DNA of 64,000 bases, taken from contig ONPG01000003.1 in assembly GCA_900319645.1 (NCBI GenBank), positions 248,001 through 312,000 of the forward strand, in the 5' to 3' direction. The notes below the pieces were generated by a model. That model was not told the DNA's origin. It did no database searches and worked only from the letters and a program-made list of their open reading frames with translations. Below, one piece after another: positions 46,441 to 54,418 of this stretch. Position 1 is the first letter of the stretch. The number at the start of each line of letters is the position of its first letter. The stretch is from an uncultured Bacteroidales bacterium (GTDB lineage: Bacteria; Bacteroidota; Bacteroidia; Bacteroidales; Paludibacteraceae). The position numbers were made by a program, and so were the translations under genes.

Positions 46441-46471
46441 CAAAATTACAAAAAAAAAATGATATACACAA
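46441..46471 (-). promoter_or_regulatory. Promoter of prmC-recX
   Basis: Minus strand: TTTG (46471-46468), 19 bases, TAATTTTG (46448-46441). The -7 element ends only four bases before the prmC start, so the message may be nearly leaderless. Confidence 0.75.
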
Positions 46472-46473
46472 AT

Positions 46474-47556
46474 ATGGATTACGAAAAATACATCAAACGA
46501 TGCCTTGAGTTGGCTCAACGAGGCGAGTATTGGGTGGCTCCGAACCCGATGGTGGGCGCAGTATTGGTACATGAACAAAGGAACAATGTACAAAGTACAA
46601 AGGAGGAGATTATTGCGGAAGGCTGGCACGAACGGTTTGGAGAAGGACATGCGGAAGTCAACTGTTTCCGGAATGCGGAAAACAAGCTACAAAGGGACAA
46701 TATACAATGTGCAAAGGATTTTTATAAAGACTGCACGCTGTTTGTTTCTTTGGAGCCGTGCAGCCATTACGGGAAGACGCCGCCTTGCGCGAAACTGATT
46801 ATCGAGAAAGGTGTCGGGCGCGTAGTGGTCGGCATGCCGGATCCGAATCCGTTGGTGGCAGGCAGAGGAGTGCAGATGCTACGCGAGGTGGGAATAGAAG
46901 TGGTAGTGGGTGTGTGCGAGAAAGAGTGCCGCGAACTGAACAAGCGCTTCCTGTGTCTGCATGAGAAAAAAAGACCATACGTGATCCTTAAATGGGCGCA
47001 AACCGGCGACGGGTTTATTGATGTACTAAGGGACAAGGGACAAAGTAAAACGGCACATCTGAACGGGGCGTTGGCTATCTCGACGGAAAAGACGAAGGCG
47101 ATCGTACATAAAATGCGGGCAGAGAACATGGCAATCATGGTGGGAACCAATACCGTACTGATGGACAACCCGCGTCTGCTGAACACCCATTGGGAGGGCA
47201 GAAACCCCATTCGCGTGACGGTGGACAGACACGGTATTTTGCCGATGGAATCGAGGATTTTTGCTCCTACTGAGAGCGACTACAAGGGGATTGATCCTGT
47301 GATTGTTTATCGCGAACGGACCGACTGGCCGTTTATTACCGAAGACTTGGGCAAACGAGGTATTCATTCTATTCTGGTGGAAGGCGGGACACGTCTGTTG
47401 GAACATATTTTAGAGACAGGAATCTGGGACGAGATCCATGTGGAAGTAGCACCCGAATTGCGCATAGGCGAAGGCGTGAAAGCACCCGAGATCACATTGC
47501 CTGATACCTTTGAAGAGGTCAATGGGCATCGTTTATACACGCTTTTTTCCCGTTAA
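46474..47556 (+). CDS. ribD: Bifunctional riboflavin biosynthesis deaminase/reductase with repeat insertions
   Basis: Carries out the second and third steps of riboflavin synthesis: deamination of the pyrimidine, then NADPH-dependent reduction of its ribose. The ATG at 46474 (MDYEKYIKRCLELA) matches the family start better than the in-frame ATG at 46459. The deaminase half has zinc motifs GHAEVNC and PCSHYGKTPPC; the reductase half starts near residue 145 (RPYVILKWAQTGDGFID) and has LVEGGTRLLEHIL. Three short word-repeat insertions (QRNNVQSTKE, NKLQRDNIQCAKD, LRDKGQSKTA) interrupt loops but no motif. Confidence 0.93.
   Translation: MDYEKYIKRCLELAQRGEYWVAPNPMVGAVLVHEQRNNVQSTKEEIIAEGWHERFGEGHAEVNCFRNAENKLQRDNIQCAKDFYKDCTLFVSLEPCSHYGKTPPCAKLIIEKGVGRVVVGMPDPNPLVAGRGVQMLREVGIEVVVGVCEKECRELNKRFLCLHEKKRPYVILKWAQTGDGFIDVLRDKGQSKTAHLNGALAISTEKTKAIVHKMRAENMAIMVGTNTVLMDNPRLLNTHWEGRNPIRVTVDRHGILPMESRIFAPTESDYKGIDPVIVYRERTDWPFITEDLGKRGIHSILVEGGTRLLEHILETGIWDEIHVEVAPELRIGEGVKAPEITLPDTFEEVNGHRLYTLFSR
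46571..46721. repeat. In-frame GTACAAAG repeats in ribD
   Basis: Two clusters of ACAAAGG/GTACAAAG words at 46571-46606 and 46684-46721. A third small cluster is at 47027-47048 (GGGACAAGGGACAAAG). Confidence 0.8.
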
Positions 47557-47557
47557 C

Positions 47558-47612
47558 GAGTCACGAATCACGCTATAATCACGCTATAATCACGCTATAA
47601 TCACGCTATTTT
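47558..47612. repeat. ATCACGCTATA tandem block, inverted relative to 17378
   Basis: CGAGTCACGAATCACGCT followed by three to four ATAATCACGCT words, the reverse complement of the block at 17378-17430. The rest of the gap to the next promoter (47613-47734) shows only A/T-rich sequence. Confidence 0.8.
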
Positions 47613-47734
47613 TACCAACGATTTAGAAAGTTGAAAGATAAAAACCGAAAGTCCATCCTCATGATTAAAATAGCGCAAAGAAAGAATAAAAGATAGAATA
47701 AAATTCTATTTTTCGCAGTTTTTTTGCTAAAAGG

Positions 47735-47766
47735 CTTGCGTATGTGCGTTTTTTTTTGTACTTTTG
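47735..47766 (+). promoter_or_regulatory. Promoter of the GH53 gene
   Basis: CTTG (47735-47738), 20 bases, TACTTTTG (47759-47766). Leader about 120 bases. Confidence 0.75.
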
Positions 47767-47790
47767 CAGGCTCAAAAGGCGAACAGACTA

Positions 47791-47846
47791 AAAAAGACAC
47801 AAGCTTAGCTAAAAAAGACACAAGCTATTCACGAAAAAGACACAAG
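47791..47846 (+). repeat. Triplicate AAAAAGACACAAG in the GH53 leader
   Basis: The 13-base word occurs at 47791-47803, 47812-47824 and 47834-47846, about 21-22 bases apart, in the 5' untranslated region. Possible regulator binding or RNA element. Confidence 0.8.
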
Positions 47847-47893
47847 TATATACAAAACAACACAACCATACACACAAAACACGACCAAACGAC

Positions 47894-49657
47894 ATGAAAA
47901 AAACATTATTGACAATCCTTTTATGCGCGGGCGCATTGAGCGTGAGCGTGTCAGCCGCTGAGAAAGCGGACTGGTATCTATATGTGTGGGCTCAGGATGG
48001 TCCGCAAGGCGATTTGGGTCAGTTTGAGACCACCGAAGAAGCGAATATATTCGTGATTCCGTCATGCGAGGTGACCGTACAAGGTATCGGTTTTTGCGTT
48101 CGCAACGGCAGTTGGTCGTCCCAATACGGCTGGGACAGCGAGAGCGTGAGCACAACGGGAACGGATGTGCGTCTTGCCACCTCCACCCAAGCCAACGGCT
48201 GGCTGGCATTGCCGGCAGGCACCTACAAAGTGACATGGAACAGCACGGCTCTCACCATCCGTTTTGACACGCCGGACGAGGAAGAGCCGGGTGAACCGGA
48301 AGAACCGGAGACCAAAACAGGCAAGTTCCTGCGCGGAGGCGACCTGAGCATGGTGACCTATCTGGAAGACTGGGGAACAGTATATAAATACAAGGACGGG
48401 ACAGCCGGAGACGTGTTTGAGATCCTGGAGAAATACGGCGTTAACCTCGCCCGTTTGCGTTTGTACAACACGCCGGGAACAGCCGTCAAGAGTGGCAGCA
48501 CGACCTATCGTACGCCGGTCAAGTCTCCGCGTAACAACTGGCAAGGCTATGCCTATGCCGGACCGGATGACGTGCTGGAACTGGCGAAACGCGCCAAGGC
48601 TCATCACATGCAGATATGTCTGTCTATCTACCTGAGCGATTACTGGGCAGGAGCCACCGAGCAATATATCCCGCAAGCATGGAAAAACGTGACGAGCAAC
48701 GACGTGCTGGCCGACTCAGTTTACAACTATGTGTATGCGTATATGCAACGGCTTGCCGCTGAGGATATTTACCCAGAATATGTGTCTGTGGGCAACGAGA
48801 CGAACTACGGTATTCTCTACACCAGCCTTAACGGAACGAAAGTGGGCTTCGGCGGTCATACGGACAACATCAGCCAATGCGTCAAACTGTTCAACAAAGC
48901 CTATGACGCCATCAAAGCCGTTTCGCCGGAGAGCAAGGTGATCATCCACCACAGTTACGGCGACGCAGGGAAAATAGGTGTATGCCGCAATTTCTTCAAG
49001 AACCTGCAGAACAACGGTTGCAAGTTCGACATAGTGGGCGGATCGTACTACCCCCACTGGTCGCAAAACCACGGAGCAAGCGACGACACACCAACCGGCA
49101 TGCTGGCCTGGGCACGTGACATGGAAACGAATATCGGCAAGCCTGTGATGCTGATGGAAGTGGGTTACTCGTGGACCCAATACCGTCCGAACGAGAAAAA
49201 CGGCGGAGACTACGAAGGCCAACTGCACATGAACGGCAGTTACAACGAGGCATCGGAGGCAGGTCAGGAAGCATTTATCAAGAGTCTGCACGAGGCATTG
49301 GACAGCGACGAGAACATCTTGGGCTACATGTACTGGGATCCTGTTTTCGTGGATCAGAAAGTGAGCGGAAGCTGGACCGAGGTATGCTGGGCGGAGAAAT
49401 ACGACTCGGGCTATGACACCTGGTGGCAGGACGGCAACATCATCTCCAACACCACGCTGTTTGACTACAACGGCATGCCGCTGAGTGCGTTGTGGCGCGA
49501 GACAGGAGCCTATTACCAGCCGGGGACCACAACCGGGAACCCCAGCCGGGAAATCCCATCAAAAGAGGGCGTGAAAATTCTTCGGGACGGACAACTCTAT
49601 TTGATGTACGAAGGAGCGATGTACAACGTACAAGGAACGAAAGTAATTGGAAATTGA
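47894..49657 (+). CDS. Secreted GH53 endo-beta-1,4-galactanase
   Basis: Cleaves beta-1,4-galactan side chains of pectin. The 587 residues comprise a signal peptide (1-21), an N-terminal beta-rich domain (about 25-120) of the type that binds starch or pectin at the cell surface, an acidic EPGEPEEPE linker, the GH53 catalytic barrel (about 140-540) and a C-terminal tail. The acid/base Glu lies in VSVGNETNYG (about 302) and the nucleophile Glu in MLMEVGYSW (about 423). The tail KILRDGQLYLMYEGAMYNVQ resembles that of the giant protein and the remnant at 63823, and is probably a secretion or anchoring signal. Confidence 0.88.
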   Translation: MKKTLLTILLCAGALSVSVSAAEKADWYLYVWAQDGPQGDLGQFETTEEANIFVIPSCEVTVQGIGFCVRNGSWSSQYGWDSESVSTTGTDVRLATSTQANGWLALPAGTYKVTWNSTALTIRFDTPDEEEPGEPEEPETKTGKFLRGGDLSMVTYLEDWGTVYKYKDGTAGDVFEILEKYGVNLARLRLYNTPGTAVKSGSTTYRTPVKSPRNNWQGYAYAGPDDVLELAKRAKAHHMQICLSIYLSDYWAGATEQYIPQAWKNVTSNDVLADSVYNYVYAYMQRLAAEDIYPEYVSVGNETNYGILYTSLNGTKVGFGGHTDNISQCVKLFNKAYDAIKAVSPESKVIIHHSYGDAGKIGVCRNFFKNLQNNGCKFDIVGGSYYPHWSQNHGASDDTPTGMLAWARDMETNIGKPVMLMEVGYSWTQYRPNEKNGGDYEGQLHMNGSYNEASEAGQEAFIKSLHEALDSDENILGYMYWDPVFVDQKVSGSWTEVCWAEKYDSGYDTWWQDGNIISNTTLFDYNGMPLSALWRETGAYYQPGTTTGNPSREIPSKEGVKILRDGQLYLMYEGAMYNVQGTKVIGN

Positions 49658-49682
49658 TAATTGATAATTGAAAATTGAAAGA
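49640..49682. repeat. GATAATTGAAAATTG words
   Basis: Four to five AATTGATAATTG words between the GH53 stop and the lipoprotein gene. The last supplies the TTG start codon of the lipoprotein. Confidence 0.8.
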
Positions 49683-50631
49683 AAAAAGAATCATATTTAT
49701 TTGGCTGGCAGCGGCGGTATGCCTGTGCAGCTGTGACGTGCTGGAGCGGAAACACCAGGCAGGTGTAGCCGTTGAGTTGAACGGACACTATCTCTATCAA
49801 TCGACCTTGGATTCGCTGACCTTGGGTTTGAACAGCACGGATAGTGCCGATGTAGCAACCCGTTTTATCCGCCAATGGGCGGAAGACATGCTGGTTTACG
49901 ACGGCGCACAGAGCCGACGCAACGATGCGATAGAGAAAATGGTGAACGACTACCGCAACAGTCTGTATATACAAGCCTATGAACAATGGTTGATCAGCAA
50001 GAGGATGCCTAAAGAAGTGAATGACAGCATATTGCAGGCTCTCTATGACCAACTGAGCGACCGGTTGAAACTGAAAGAAAGTATTGTCAAAGGCATCCTG
50101 GTGGTCGTGCCGAACGAAGCTCCGGGCATGGATGATCTGCGCGACTGGCTTCGCATCGCCAACGGCGAGCAAGTACCCGTGAGACACGAGAAGCACAAAA
50201 ACAGAACCAGACGAAACATTCTGCTCAAGAAAGAGCCCAAAGAGGAAGAGAAAAGCGAAGAGGAAGTGCGTTCGGATGCCTTGGACAACATCGAGAAATA
50301 CGCTTATCAGAACGCCAGCGGCTACGAGCTGTTTACCGACGAATGGAAAACCACCACGGAACTGCAAGCTCTGATGCCCTTCGAGCGCAACGAGATCGAC
50401 CAGATGTTGCGCAAAGACAGCCACATCGAGTTAGCCGACTCCACCAACACCTATCTGCTGCAAGTAACCGACAAATATATCGTCGGAGAACTGATGCCGC
50501 TCGACTACGCCCGGCCTCAGTTGGAGGAATACATACTCACCACCCGCCAGGTGGAATTCCTCCGCAACGAACGCGGACGGATGTATGACGAAGCAATACA
50601 ACAAGGAAAAATAGTGTTTTACGAAAACTAA
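49675..50631 (+). CDS. Periplasmic lipoprotein of the SurA operon
   Basis: A 318-residue lipoprotein: hydrophobic start IFIWLAAAVCLCSC with lipobox Cys, then a helical region like the N-terminal chaperone part of SurA-type folding factors (TRFIRQWAEDMLVYDGAQ). About residues 170-205 are highly charged (KNRTRRNILLKKEPKEEE). I see no PPIase domain. It precedes the SurA-like gene by six bases, so I infer a role in outer-membrane protein folding. No ATG is available; the start is a TTG lying within a word repeat. Confidence 0.65.
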   Translation: MKEKRIIFIWLAAAVCLCSCDVLERKHQAGVAVELNGHYLYQSTLDSLTLGLNSTDSADVATRFIRQWAEDMLVYDGAQSRRNDAIEKMVNDYRNSLYIQAYEQWLISKRMPKEVNDSILQALYDQLSDRLKLKESIVKGILVVVPNEAPGMDDLRDWLRIANGEQVPVRHEKHKNRTRRNILLKKEPKEEEKSEEEVRSDALDNIEKYAYQNASGYELFTDEWKTTTELQALMPFERNEIDQMLRKDSHIELADSTNTYLLQVTDKYIVGELMPLDYARPQLEEYILTTRQVEFLRNERGRMYDEAIQQGKIVFYEN

Positions 50632-50637
50632 TCAAGC

Positions 50638-51987
50638 ATGCAAACAAAAAGGAAATATATCCTTGCGATGGCTCTGCTGCTCAGTTTGGGCAGCATGGCG
50701 CAAGGTGTGATCGACGAAGTGATCTGGGTCATCGGCGACGAAGCTATCCTCCGCAGTGAAGTGGAGGAAGAACGGCTTCGGGCTCAGTACGAGGGTCAGC
50801 AGATCAAAGGTGACCCCTATTGTGTCATTCCGGAACAACTGGCCGTGCAGAAACTGTTTCTCCACCAGGCGGAGATAGACTCGGTCACCGCCAACGAATC
50901 GAGTGTGAGTCACCAGGTGGATATGCGTATCAACTACTATATCAACCAGATAGGATCGAAAGAGAAGATGGAGGAGTATTTCCGCAAGACGAGTAGCGAC
51001 ATCCGCGAGGAGATGATGACGACGGTGCGCAACCAGATGATCATCCAGCAGATGCAGAGCAAACTGACGGAGAACATCAAACCCACTCCTTCGGACATCC
51101 GCCGTTTCTACAACTCGCTTCCCGCTGATTCCATTCCGCTGATGCCGGCACAAGTGGAAGTTCAGATCCTGAGCTTCGAGCCTCCTGTTCCGATAGAAGA
51201 GACCGAACGTATCAAACAGCGTCTGCGCGAGTTCACGGAACGTGTGCAGAACGGAAGTGCTGATTTCGCCATGCTGGCACGCTTGTATTCCGAGGACACA
51301 GAGAGTGCCAAACGCGGCGGCGAACTGGGATTCGTGGGCCGTGGCCAGCTGGTGACGGAGTTTGCCGACGTGGCGTTCAACCTCAACGACCCGAAGCGTG
51401 TGAGCCGTATCGTACAAACCGAGTACGGATACCATATCATCCAGTTGATCGAGAAAAAAGGCGAGCGTATCAACTGCCGTCATATCCTTCTCCGTCCGCG
51501 TATCAGCGCCAACGACAAGATCCGCGCCATCGAACGTCTGGACAGTATCGCACAACTGATCCGCAACGATTCTCTGCAGTTTGAGCAAGCCGTGATCATC
51601 TATTCGCAGGACAAGAACACGGTAATGAACGCCGGTCTGATGATCAACGCCAACTCGGGCAGCAGCCGGTTTGAATATCAGGATCTGGCACCCGAGATAG
51701 CCAAGCAGATCTACAACATGCAAGAAGGCGACATCTCCCAGCCGTTTGTGATGATGGACCCGCAGAAAAACAAAGAGGTTTGCGCCATCGTACGGCTGAA
51801 GAAAAAAACCGATATCCATCGTGCTAACCTGACCGATGATTTCCAAGCCATCAAAACGATGCTGGAAGACAAACTGAGTCGCGAGTTTATTCACAACTGG
51901 ATTCTGAAGAAACAAAAAGAAACATATGTGCAGATCGCCCCGGAATGGCGAGGCTGCGATTTCGAGTACCCGAATTGGCTGCATTGA
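50638..51987 (+). CDS. SurA-like periplasmic peptidyl-prolyl isomerase
   Basis: Chaperone for outer-membrane beta-barrel proteins crossing the periplasm. The 449 residues have a signal peptide (1-21), a SurA-type N-terminal domain starting VIDEVIWVIGDEAILRSEVE, then two parvulin domains: about 175-275 (FAMLARLYSEDTESAKRGGELGFVGRGQL) and 280-375 (CRHILLRP ... GDISQPFVM). The first keeps the parvulin signature and is likely active; the second is degenerate in its central motif. Belongs to a cluster with the lipoprotein, OstA-like and beta-barrel genes. Confidence 0.88.
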   Translation: MQTKRKYILAMALLLSLGSMAQGVIDEVIWVIGDEAILRSEVEEERLRAQYEGQQIKGDPYCVIPEQLAVQKLFLHQAEIDSVTANESSVSHQVDMRINYYINQIGSKEKMEEYFRKTSSDIREEMMTTVRNQMIIQQMQSKLTENIKPTPSDIRRFYNSLPADSIPLMPAQVEVQILSFEPPVPIEETERIKQRLREFTERVQNGSADFAMLARLYSEDTESAKRGGELGFVGRGQLVTEFADVAFNLNDPKRVSRIVQTEYGYHIIQLIEKKGERINCRHILLRPRISANDKIRAIERLDSIAQLIRNDSLQFEQAVIIYSQDKNTVMNAGLMINANSGSSRFEYQDLAPEIAKQIYNMQEGDISQPFVMMDPQKNKEVCAIVRLKKKTDIHRANLTDDFQAIKTMLEDKLSREFIHNWILKKQKETYVQIAPEWRGCDFEYPNWLH

Positions 51988-52010
51988 TGTGCAGCGTTAG
52001 GTTGTAAAGG

Positions 52011-53630
52011 GTGGCTATGCCACGTGAGAGTGTCAAGATGGTTTTACGGCGTAAAACGTTATACATAGTAGTTCTGTTGAGTTGCTGTTTCGGCGTATAT
52101 GCGCAGGAGCAGCAGAAAAAGACGATGGTGTATCTGGAGCGGTCGGAGACGCTTAATTTCGACGAGAAACGTATAGCCGACGCACAGATACTGGTCGGCG
52201 ATGTGGTGTTCCGCCACGAGGACGCGCTGATGTATTGCGACAGCGCATATTTCTACGAGAAAAGCAACTCGCTGGACGCTTTCGGTCACGTGCGGTTTGT
52301 GCAAGGCGACACGCTGCAGGGTTTCGGCGACCTGCTCTACTACAACGGCAACACCAAACTGGCGAGAATGCGGCGCAACGTGCGTCTCGTACACGGCAGA
52401 CCGGACGAGAACCCGACCATCCTCACCACCGACAGTCTCAATTACGACCGCAACCGAGGTATCGCCTATTACTACACCGGCGGCACAGTAAGCGACTCGC
52501 TGAACACACTCACGTCGGTCAAAGGCACCTATACGCCCAACACCAAGAAAGCCGTTTTCAGCAAGGAAGTCCAACTGGTGAATCCGAATTTCGTGCTGAC
52601 GAGCGACACGTTGCTGTACAACACCGCCACCAAAGTGACGGACATCATCAGTCCGACCACTATCGTCTATGACAAAGAGACGGATATCTACACTTCGCGC
52701 GGATGGTACAACACCGAGACCGAACACTCGATGCTTTTAGACCAGTCGCTGATCGTCCACAGCGACGGCCAGACCCTGACAGGCGACACCATATACTACG
52801 ACAAGCATATCGGTTACGGTCAGATCATCGGTCACATGGAGATGCACGACTCCACCCAGCATGCTACGCTGTATGGCCAATACGGCGAGATGTGGGAAGA
52901 AGACAACCGCGGTTTCGCCACCGACAGCGCACTGATGGTGGATTGGTCGGACAGTCTGCATTGGGCTTATATCCATGCCGACACGCTGTTTACCGAGGCG
53001 TTGCACTACACCGACAGCGCGATGAACGACACCTCTTACCGCCGCGTACGTGCGTACTACGGCGTGCGCGTCTATAGAGACGACATGCAGATGGTGTGCG
53101 ACTCGCTGGTCTATCTGAGTATGGACTCGACGATCCACCTCTATCAGATGCCCGTCTGCTGGAGCGGCAGGCAGCAAATCAGTTCCGACAGCATCTGCGT
53201 CTATCTGAAAAACAACATAGTGGATCATGCGGAGTGTATGGTGGATGCGCTATGCGTCATGGAGGACTCGCTGGGGCAGTTCAACCAGATGAGCGGCAAG
53301 GAGATGATCACCTATATGGAGAACGGCGAAGTCAAACTGGTTGATATGAGCGGCAACGCCCAGACCGTTTACTACCCACTGGAGGAGGACGGCAGTATCG
53401 TTGGCATGAACACCACCGAGAGCAGTTTTATCCGGGTCTATGTCGAGAACCAGCAGGTGCAACGAATGAGGTTTACCAAGAACACCACCGGGATCCTTTA
53501 CCCCATGGACCAGATTCCTTCGGGCGCAGACCGGCTGATGACGTTCTTCTGGGCAATCACCCACCGTCCTACGGACAAAAATGACGTGTTCCGCAAAACA
53601 GACCTTAGCAAGATGAAAACGGAAAGGTGA
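52011..53630 (+). CDS. OstA-like LPS-transport protein
   Basis: An exported protein of the OstA/LptA-LptD N-terminal family. LPS passes across the periplasm along such beta-jellyroll bridges. The 539 residues start with a hydrophobic segment (LYIVVLLSCCFGVYA); ATG at 52011 and 52038 are both possible, the second beginning MVLRRKTLYIV. A regular series of strands follows: ADAQILVGDVVFRHEDALMYC, NSLDAFGHVRFVQGDTLQGF, TILTTDSLNYDRNRGIAYYY. Long length and repeated units fit the Bacteroidota OstA-like group. It follows the SurA-like gene by 23 bases. Confidence 0.8.
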   Translation: MAMPRESVKMVLRRKTLYIVVLLSCCFGVYAQEQQKKTMVYLERSETLNFDEKRIADAQILVGDVVFRHEDALMYCDSAYFYEKSNSLDAFGHVRFVQGDTLQGFGDLLYYNGNTKLARMRRNVRLVHGRPDENPTILTTDSLNYDRNRGIAYYYTGGTVSDSLNTLTSVKGTYTPNTKKAVFSKEVQLVNPNFVLTSDTLLYNTATKVTDIISPTTIVYDKETDIYTSRGWYNTETEHSMLLDQSLIVHSDGQTLTGDTIYYDKHIGYGQIIGHMEMHDSTQHATLYGQYGEMWEEDNRGFATDSALMVDWSDSLHWAYIHADTLFTEALHYTDSAMNDTSYRRVRAYYGVRVYRDDMQMVCDSLVYLSMDSTIHLYQMPVCWSGRQQISSDSICVYLKNNIVDHAECMVDALCVMEDSLGQFNQMSGKEMITYMENGEVKLVDMSGNAQTVYYPLEEDGSIVGMNTTESSFIRVYVENQQVQRMRFTKNTTGILYPMDQIPSGADRLMTFFWAITHRPTDKNDVFRKTDLSKMKTER

Positions 53631-53656
53631 AATAAGAAAACTGAAAACAATAGAAT

Positions 53657-54418
53657 ATGAAAAAAGGAATTTTAACATTGATGGCGATGTGCCTTGCATT
53701 GAGCGCAAGTGCGGTAGATCTGCCCAAACAAGGTTTCGGAATCCAGATTGGCTGGGCACAGCCTATTCTCCGGTTGAATGACGCGAACACCGCCTACCCG
53801 AAGGATTCGATGGTCAACACCGTCCGTCTGAAAGGTTTCAAAATCGGATTGGTTTATGACGCCAGTTATATCGCCGGACTGGGAAGCAGCATGGGAATCA
53901 ACTACACATTTGGTGCCCATACGGAGAAATGGCACAACGTGGATCCCCGCCAGCAGGCTATCTATCCGCGTCAGCGGGAGTTGTTCACCTATCACGAAGT
54001 AGAACTGTTCGTGGATTGGCAGTACAAGTTCGAGGTAGCCAAAGAGACCTATCTGATGCTTTATACAGGTCCTACCATACAATGCGGTCTCGGATTCAAT
54101 CTGCGCGTCGATCAGCAGGCGATAGACAACACGACCTTGGACGTGGAAACCCTGCACGGTGTGCGCAAATACAGCGCCTATACCACCGAAGACAGACCTA
54201 ACGATTCGTTGAAACGTCTGAATGTCACATGGGGCGTAGGAGCCGGATTCCAATACAAGCGCTATTTCCTGCGCGGCGGATACGACTTCGGATTGATCAA
54301 CCCGCACAGGTACGGCCAGTTTGTCAATGCGGCAGGCGAGACCATCGACCGCAACACCCGCGGACGATTTGACCAGTGGAGTATCAAGATAGGCATGTAC
54401 CTGATTTACGCCGACTGA
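53657..54418 (+). CDS. Outer-membrane beta-barrel protein
   Basis: A 253-residue exported protein with a signal peptide (MKKGILTLMAMCLALSASA) and alternating hydrophobic strands ending in an aromatic-rich C-terminus (WSIKIGMYLIYAD), typical of small Bacteroidota barrels (OMP_b-brl/PorT-like). No specific function can be read. It follows the OstA-like gene across a short word repeat (GAAAACTGAAAAC), and its stop codon overlaps the dnaG start (TGATG). Confidence 0.75.
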   Translation: MKKGILTLMAMCLALSASAVDLPKQGFGIQIGWAQPILRLNDANTAYPKDSMVNTVRLKGFKIGLVYDASYIAGLGSSMGINYTFGAHTEKWHNVDPRQQAIYPRQRELFTYHEVELFVDWQYKFEVAKETYLMLYTGPTIQCGLGFNLRVDQQAIDNTTLDVETLHGVRKYSAYTTEDRPNDSLKRLNVTWGVGAGFQYKRYFLRGGYDFGLINPHRYGQFVNAAGETIDRNTRGRFDQWSIKIGMYLIYAD

